Shown: positions 59,814 to 64,000 of the stretch, one piece after another
Numbering within the stretch: position 1 is the stretch's first letter
Layout: each line of letters starts with the position of its first letter
Source: Caballeronia pedi
Lineage (GTDB): Bacteria > Pseudomonadota > Gammaproteobacteria > Burkholderiales > Burkholderiaceae
Direction of reading: 5' to 3'
Length of the DNA stretch: 64,000 nt
NCBI RefSeq assembly: GCF_001544915.2
Contig: NZ_FCOE02000026.1
Location: forward strand, 49,844 to 113,843
Program-made: the position numbers and the translations under genes
The notes under the pieces: model-generated
Seen by the model: only the letters and a program-made list of their open reading frames with translations
The model's database searches: none
Told to the model about the DNA's origin: nothing

Positions 59814-61096
59814 AATCCCATCACCTTGCGGTAGTGTTGGTAAAGGCCGCGCACGGCGACTTCGGTGACCGTATGGTCGTGATCCTCGACCGTGCGCCCG
59901 GCCATCTCCGCCACGCCGGCGCGATCGTTGTAGGGCGTCACGCCTTCCTGGGACATCACCATGACTTCGCTGTCGTCGACCGACACGAAGCCCGCTGGCC
60001 CCATCAGGTTTGCCTGCCTGATCCGGTGCGCGCGCATCTCCGGCGTATCGTCGGCGTAGCCGAAGAAGGTCCAGTGCAGATCATGGCTGCCGGGTCCGCG
60101 AGGCACCAGATGACGCATCGCGAGCGTGTTCGATTGCTGCTGGATGATCAGGTTGGGCCAGATCGTGCACATCACCGCGGTCACATCGCCGGGATATTCG
60201 CGGATCAGATCGAGCACGCGCGTATCCTTGAGCTGCATGTCGCTGCGAAGCGTCTGCCGCATCTCGTGCGCGGCCACTTCGTCTAGCTTGCCGCCGCGCC
60301 GGTTGATCATCGCACCGTGGCGTCCCGTCTCATCCATTTCGATTGCCGATTCCGCGTCCATTCGAAACAGGCCGAAGGTCACGAAGAAGACGTGCAGCAG
60401 GCTCGCGTGATACGGGTCCTTCAGGTTTTCGAACATGAACTTCCAGTTGCCGTCGATCCGCTGGCGCATGTAGCCGAGCAATTCGAGCTTGCGTCCGTCG
60501 AACACACGGTCGAAATACGTCAATAGCTTCGGGCCGAGATACGCGTCGAACGACTCGACGGTGGCGTCGAAGGACGCGAAGATTGCGCCGTTTCGCACGC
60601 TCACCACGAGCGGCTGCGCGCGATGCTGCTTCAGATCGAAATCGGCGGGCATGCCGCCCTTGCCCTTGTAGCCGCGACGAAAGGGCAGGCCTGTGACGTT
60701 GCCCTTCAGGTCGTAGCTCCAGTGGTGATAGGGGCACGTGAACGATTTCGCGTTGCCATGCTCGCTCTGGCAGAACGCCACGCCCCGATGTGCGCAACTG
60801 TTGCTGAATGCATTGACGCTGCCATCGGTGTCGCGGACGACGACGATCGGCAGATCACCGACGAAACTCCGTTTGAAGTCGCCGGGATTGGGAATTTCGC
60901 ATTCGAGCGCGACGTAACTCCAGTTCGGTCCGCGAAAGATCCGCTCCTGTTCGCGTCGATAGATTTCCTCGTCGGTATAGACCCAGAACGGGATGCGCGA
61001 GCAGCCCTCATCGGGCCACACATAGTCGTGAGCAGGGCTATCGCCGGCGTTGGAAGCGGCCGCGTCGCGTTTCGCCCATTTGATTTCAGTCTCCAT
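59810..61096 (-). CDS. Rieske aromatic-ring-hydroxylating dioxygenase large subunit
   Basis: A 428-residue alpha subunit. The Rieske cluster ligands are Cys101-x-His103 and Cys121-x2-His124. The mononuclear iron site is His230 and His235 in DPYHASLLH, with Asp227 as the electron-bridge residue. The block around it (ENLKDPYHASLLHVFF) is like that of salicylate 5-hydroxylase (NagG) and anthranilate dioxygenase (AndAc). It inserts O2 into an aromatic acid ring. The ferredoxin reductase gene ends 31 bases upstream. Which of the two substrates is used cannot be decided by eye. Confidence 0.93.
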   Translation of the reverse strand: METEIKWAKRDAAASNAGDSPAHDYVWPDEGCSRIPFWVYTDEEIYRREQERIFRGPNWSYVALECEIPNPGDFKRSFVGDLPIVVVRDTDGSVNAFSNSCAHRGVAFCQSEHGNAKSFTCPYHHWSYDLKGNVTGLPFRRGYKGKGGMPADFDLKQHRAQPLVVSVRNGAIFASFDATVESFDAYLGPKLLTYFDRVFDGRKLELLGYMRQRIDGNWKFMFENLKDPYHASLLHVFFVTFGLFRMDAESAIEMDETGRHGAMINRRGGKLDEVAAHEMRQTLRSDMQLKDTRVLDLIREYPGDVTAVMCTIWPNLIIQQQSNTLAMRHLVPRGPGSHDLHWTFFGYADDTPEMRAHRIRQANLMGPAGFVSVDDSEVMVMSQEGVTPYNDRAGVAEMAGRTVEDHDHTVTEVAVRGLYQHYRKVMGL

Positions 61097-61127
61097 GTTT
61101 CGTCTCCGTAAAACGGGAATGTAAGGT

Positions 61128-62351
61128 CTAGGTTTGAGCGCGCGGCTGACTGAAGAGCGGTCGTCCCGCGTCGGCGATTTCGGCGCAGTCGATGCGCTGC
61201 CGCGTTTCGATCAATCGTTTGACATTGCGCCGCTCGCGTCCCGCGTTGATCAGCACTGCGCCGCGAATCGTGTTGTCGGCAACAAAGAACGCACTCCATG
61301 AAGGCGCGGTGACGTCGCCGCGTATCACGACGATGTCGTCGGCCACGCGGTTGCCGAGCATCTGGATATTGCGATCGTATTGATCGGTCCAGAACCACGG
61401 CGCCGCGGCCGCGACCGGGGCAGCGCCTGCAATCGCGCTGGCCGCGGCCTGAGCCTGCACTTCAGCGTTCTCCCACGATTCCACGCGTACCGATTCGCCC
61501 AGCCAGTGCGTGCGTTGTCGCGCGACGTCGCCGACGGCGAAGATCGAGGGCAACGAGGTGCGCGCGTGTGCATCGACGAGCACGCCGTCATCGCAATCAG
61601 CGCCTGCGGCCCGGGCGAGTTCGTCGTTCGCGGTCGCGCCGATCGCAACGACGACGACATCGGCCTCGACTGCCGTACCGTCCGCGAGTCTCACCGCCTC
61701 GACAACGGTATCTCCTTCGAGTCCCGTCACTTGCACGCCCGTGCGAACCTCGACGCCATGCATGCGATGAAGGTCCGACAGATACCTGCCCAGAAAGCCG
61801 CCGAAAATGCGCGGCAGCAAGTCATTGCCGTATTCGAGCACGGTCACTGCGCATTTTCGCGCGATGGCCGTCGCTGCGACTTCGAGCCCCAGAAAGCCCC
61901 CGCCGATCACGACGACATTCGCGCCGCCCGTGAGCCGTCCTGACAAGCTCAAGCTGTCCTCGATCGTACGCAGCGTCACCACGCCATCGAGGTTCGCACC
62001 CGGTACCACGAGCGGCCGGGCCCGCACACCCGTTGCAAGCACGAGATCATCGTAGGCGAGCGACTCTCCGTGAGCCAACAGAACCTGCTTTGCACGCCAG
62101 TCCACGCCGACGACTCGCACACCGGCACGCAGCGCGATCCGCTGTTCTTCGTACCAGCCGAGCGGAAAGATGGTCGTTTTCGCGGGCGTTCCACCGTTCA
62201 GCACGTCCTTCGAGAGCGGCGGACGCTCGTAGGGCAGCGCCTGTTCATCGCCTAGCAGTGTGATCTCGCGGGCCTGATCCAGCCGGCGCAAGGCTGCGGC
62301 GGTCCTCGCGCCGGCCTGACCCGCGCCGACGATAACGGTTCGTCCTGTCAT
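61128..62351 (-). CDS. Ferredoxin reductase of the dioxygenase system
   Basis: A 407-residue flavoprotein of the BphA4/AndAa type. Two dinucleotide folds are clear: VIVGAGQAGARTAAALRRL for FAD and VVVIGGGFLGLEVAA for NADH. The SIFAVGDVARQ flavin motif and the C-terminal DQYDRNIQMLG dimer segment complete it. It transfers electrons from NADH to the Rieske ferredoxin encoded 27 bases upstream. Confidence 0.94.
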   Translation of the reverse strand: MTGRTVIVGAGQAGARTAAALRRLDQAREITLLGDEQALPYERPPLSKDVLNGGTPAKTTIFPLGWYEEQRIALRAGVRVVGVDWRAKQVLLAHGESLAYDDLVLATGVRARPLVVPGANLDGVVTLRTIEDSLSLSGRLTGGANVVVIGGGFLGLEVAATAIARKCAVTVLEYGNDLLPRIFGGFLGRYLSDLHRMHGVEVRTGVQVTGLEGDTVVEAVRLADGTAVEADVVVVAIGATANDELARAAGADCDDGVLVDAHARTSLPSIFAVGDVARQRTHWLGESVRVESWENAEVQAQAAASAIAGAAPVAAAAPWFWTDQYDRNIQMLGNRVADDIVVIRGDVTAPSWSAFFVADNTIRGAVLINAGRERRNVKRLIETRQRIDCAEIADAGRPLFSQPRAQT

Positions 62352-62378
62352 GTCGTCATCCCCAGGCCGAAGGAAAGA

Positions 62379-62687
62379 TCATTCGACATCGACCTGGACC
62401 TCATCGCCATCGATCCGTACGGCGAACGTCTGGATATCGACATCGACCGGACCCGATAACGCTTTTCCCGTACGCACGTCGAATACGCCCTGATGCATCG
62501 GGCATTCGATCTTGCCGTCTTCGAGATAACCATCCGACAGGCACGCGTGAGCATGCGTGCATATATCGTGCGTGGCAAAGAACTCGCCGTCGAGGTTGTA
62601 CAGTGCGATTGGAATGTTATCGATCCGGCACGCCTTCACGTTGCCGGACGGAACATCGGCGACAGATGCCAACGGTTTCCATGTCAT
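62379..62687 (-). CDS. Rieske-type ferredoxin of the dioxygenase system
   Basis: A 102-residue Rieske ferredoxin. The cluster ligands are in HDICTHAHACL (Cys-x-His) and IECPMHQGVFD (Cys-x2-His). It carries electrons from the reductase to the oxygenase. It is first in the operon, with AAGGAG upstream of its ATG at 62687, and divergent from a LysR regulator. The system has a separate ferredoxin and reductase, i.e. the three-component class. Confidence 0.94.
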   Translation of the reverse strand: MTWKPLASVADVPSGNVKACRIDNIPIALYNLDGEFFATHDICTHAHACLSDGYLEDGKIECPMHQGVFDVRTGKALSGPVDVDIQTFAVRIDGDEVQVDVE

Positions 62688-62835
62688 CAGACTTGTCTCC
62701 TTGTAGTGGGGTACGAAGAGGCGATATCGGTAACAGTCCTTTCAGGACCGCTTCACTCTGTCCATGCCAGATCGCCTGTGATTGACCCGTATTTTGAGGG
62801 ACATGGTTCTGGCCCGCGTTGCTATTTCGTTGAAG

Positions 62836-62860
62836 GAGCGTTCGCCGTTCGCGAACGCTC
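62836..62860. promoter_or_regulatory. 10-bp inverted repeat with LysR-type box
   Basis: GAGCGTTCGC and GCGAACGCTC flank a 5-base spacer. The inner part TCGC-N5-GCGA (62842-62854) has the T-N11-A form bound by LysR proteins. It lies between the ferredoxin and lysR genes and is the likely activation site. Confidence 0.6.
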
Positions 62861-62947
62861 GGGGCACTGCGCTCGTGTGGTAACGTCGCCCGGATACGGA
62901 AGGCGCGATGCATGCGTCAGCGCTGTCCGCGATGTGATGGAGACACC

Positions 62948-63835
62948 ATGCGCTTCGATTTGACCGATTTGAGGCTATTTGCGGCAGTCGCCGCATGCGG
63001 GAATATCACCAAAGCGGCCGAGAGCTTGCCAATGGCGGTTGCGGCGGCGAGTTCGCGCATTCGCGCACTGGAGGAATCCGTCTCGGCGGCGCTCTTGTTC
63101 CGTCACAGTAGGGGCGTCGAATTGACTTCGGCAGGGGAAGTGTTCCTGCAACATACGATTTCCATCTTGCGGGAAACGACGAAGCTGCGTCACGAGCTCT
63201 CGCAATTCGGCGAAGGCATGCGAGGCAATATCCAGCTTTTCGCCAACACCAATGCGATCCACGAATTCCTGCCCTCGCTACTTGCACGATTTCTCGCGGA
63301 CAATCCCACGATCAACGTCGACGTACAGGAACATACGAGCCCGGAGACCGTGCGCGCGGTCGATGAGGGCAGCGCGGATCTCGGCATCATCGTCGGGCTG
63401 GTGAATACGCGCAAGCTCGTCGTCACGCCGTTTCGCGATGACAGATTCGTCGTCATCGTCCCTGAGCATCATTCGCTTGCTCGTGAGCGGGCGATTCGTT
63501 TCCACCAGGTACTCGAGTGGAATTACATCGGGTTGAATGAGCGCTCATCTCATCAGCAGTACGTATCGAAGACTGCATTGCTGCTGGGCCAGAGCATTCA
63601 GTTGCGGACACAGGTCGAGAGCTTCGAGGCGGTGTGTCACATGGTGGCGGCGGGTGTCGGTGTATCGATCGTGCCGGAGTCGACGACGCGCCGTTTGCGT
63701 GACACGTTGCCGTTTTCCGTGGTCGATCTCGACGAGCAGTGGTCGAGCCGTGAGCTGAAGCTTGTCTCTCGCCCGCAGGAGACGCTGGCCGCGCCTGTCC
63801 ACAAGCTATTCGACGCATTGGCGCAGATCAACTGA
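62948..63835 (+). CDS. LysR-family regulator of the dioxygenase operon
   Basis: A 295-residue LTTR. The DNA-binding head has LRLFAAVAACGNITKAAESL and ASSRIRALEESVSAALLFRHSRGVELTSAG, followed by a normal effector-binding domain. ATG 62948 has GGAG 6 bases upstream. It is divergent from the ferredoxin gene across a 260-base region with a strong inverted repeat. An aromatic acid inducer is likely. A strong terminator follows. Confidence 0.93.
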   Translation: MRFDLTDLRLFAAVAACGNITKAAESLPMAVAAASSRIRALEESVSAALLFRHSRGVELTSAGEVFLQHTISILRETTKLRHELSQFGEGMRGNIQLFANTNAIHEFLPSLLARFLADNPTINVDVQEHTSPETVRAVDEGSADLGIIVGLVNTRKLVVTPFRDDRFVVIVPEHHSLARERAIRFHQVLEWNYIGLNERSSHQQYVSKTALLLGQSIQLRTQVESFEAVCHMVAAGVGVSIVPESTTRRLRDTLPFSVVDLDEQWSSRELKLVSRPQETLAAPVHKLFDALAQIN

Positions 63836-63862
63836 TGGAATTCTTTTGGATTTGAGTCATTT

Positions 63863-63905
63863 GCGGGCGGGGAGCGTCTTTCTAAGCTGCTCCCCGCCCG
63901 CTTTT
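63863..63905 (+). terminator. Intrinsic terminator after lysR
   Basis: GCGGGCGGGGAGC and GCTCCCCGCCCGC form a perfect 13-bp stem with a 13-base loop, followed by TTTT. It ends the regulator transcript and also faces the last gene, which is convergent. Confidence 0.85.
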
Positions 63906-63958
63906 CGTTGGCGGCCACACTTGGCTCACGACTGCGAAGCGCGACCCACAGATCGCAA

Positions 63959-64000
63959 TCAGAAATCGATCTGTGCGGAAAGCAGCAACGTGCGCGGTGC
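63959..64000 (-). CDS. C-terminal end of an outer-membrane beta-barrel protein
   Basis: The last 13 codons and stop of a gene that begins beyond the window: APRTLLLSAQIDF. The alternating hydrophobic pattern with a final Phe is the BAM-recognition strand of outer-membrane barrels, and the PRT-x-S-x-DF style is common in TonB-dependent receptors. Porin is also possible. Confidence 0.5.
   Translation of the reverse strand, partial: APRTLLLSAQIDF

Overview
The window is a high-GC proteobacterial segment that looks like a Burkholderiales chromosome or megaplasmid of the Burkholderia, Paraburkholderia or Caballeronia type. The evidence is several Gram-negative porins of the Burkholderia kind, many LysR/GntR/AraC-controlled catabolic operons, AAHS-type aromatic acid transporters and an orphan type VI secretion (T6SS) VgrG island. 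No rRNA, tRNA, CRISPR array, insertion sequence or phage gene was seen. This is accessory catabolic territory rather than a housekeeping region.

Left part (1-12.7 kb). A minus-strand operon runs from a universal-stress/degenerate-hemerythrin protein through a quinone oxidoreductase and a TauD-type dioxygenase to a beta-keto acid cleavage enzyme cut by the window edge. Divergent from it is a large MalT-like LuxR regulator. It is followed by a porin, a BON protein and a polyhydroxyalkanoate module: acyl-CoA ligase, MaoC/PhaJ-like hydratase, a PHA synthase that resembles the Pseudomonas class II enzymes, and a PhaZ-like depolymerase.

12.9-19.3 kb holds an orphan T6SS island. VgrG is followed by a two-domain cell-wall-hydrolase effector (M23-like plus GH19-like) and a translationally coupled periplasmic immunity protein. 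A second, paralogous immunity gene follows, with two deletion remnants of further effector copies. This tandem decayed effector-immunity array is AT-richer than its surroundings.

19.3-32.2 kb holds ETF-ubiquinone oxidoreductase with a FadE-like acyl-CoA dehydrogenase, an MscS-type channel, a small lipoprotein, a 53-residue membrane peptide, an ArsR/AHSA1 pair, an AraC regulator with a DUF1479 oxygenase, an orphan sugar-binding protein and an aldo/keto reductase, and DgkA.

32.5-39.4 kb is a LysR-controlled operon: ureohydrolase, aldehyde dehydrogenase, NCS1 transporter and a choline-dehydrogenase-like GMC oxidoreductase. The combination suggests oxidation of a guanidino alcohol or aldehyde followed by release of urea.

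39.5-57 kb is the most striking locus. Twelve collinear genes encode a CMD protein, an alpha/beta hydrolase, CoxG, a three-subunit molybdenum hydroxylase, an enoyl-CoA hydratase homologue, UbiD, UbiX, a semialdehyde dehydrogenase, a second UbiD and an AAHS transporter. A divergent GntR/FCD regulator, a second AAHS transporter and an NCS2 permease complete it. A shared ATTGTAT motif sits at all three promoters. The substrate is unknown, and an aromatic or heteroaromatic carboxylate is inferred. Two porins follow, then a three-component Rieske dioxygenase (anthranilate/salicylate type) with a divergent LysR regulator. The window ends in the last codons of an outer-membrane beta-barrel gene.
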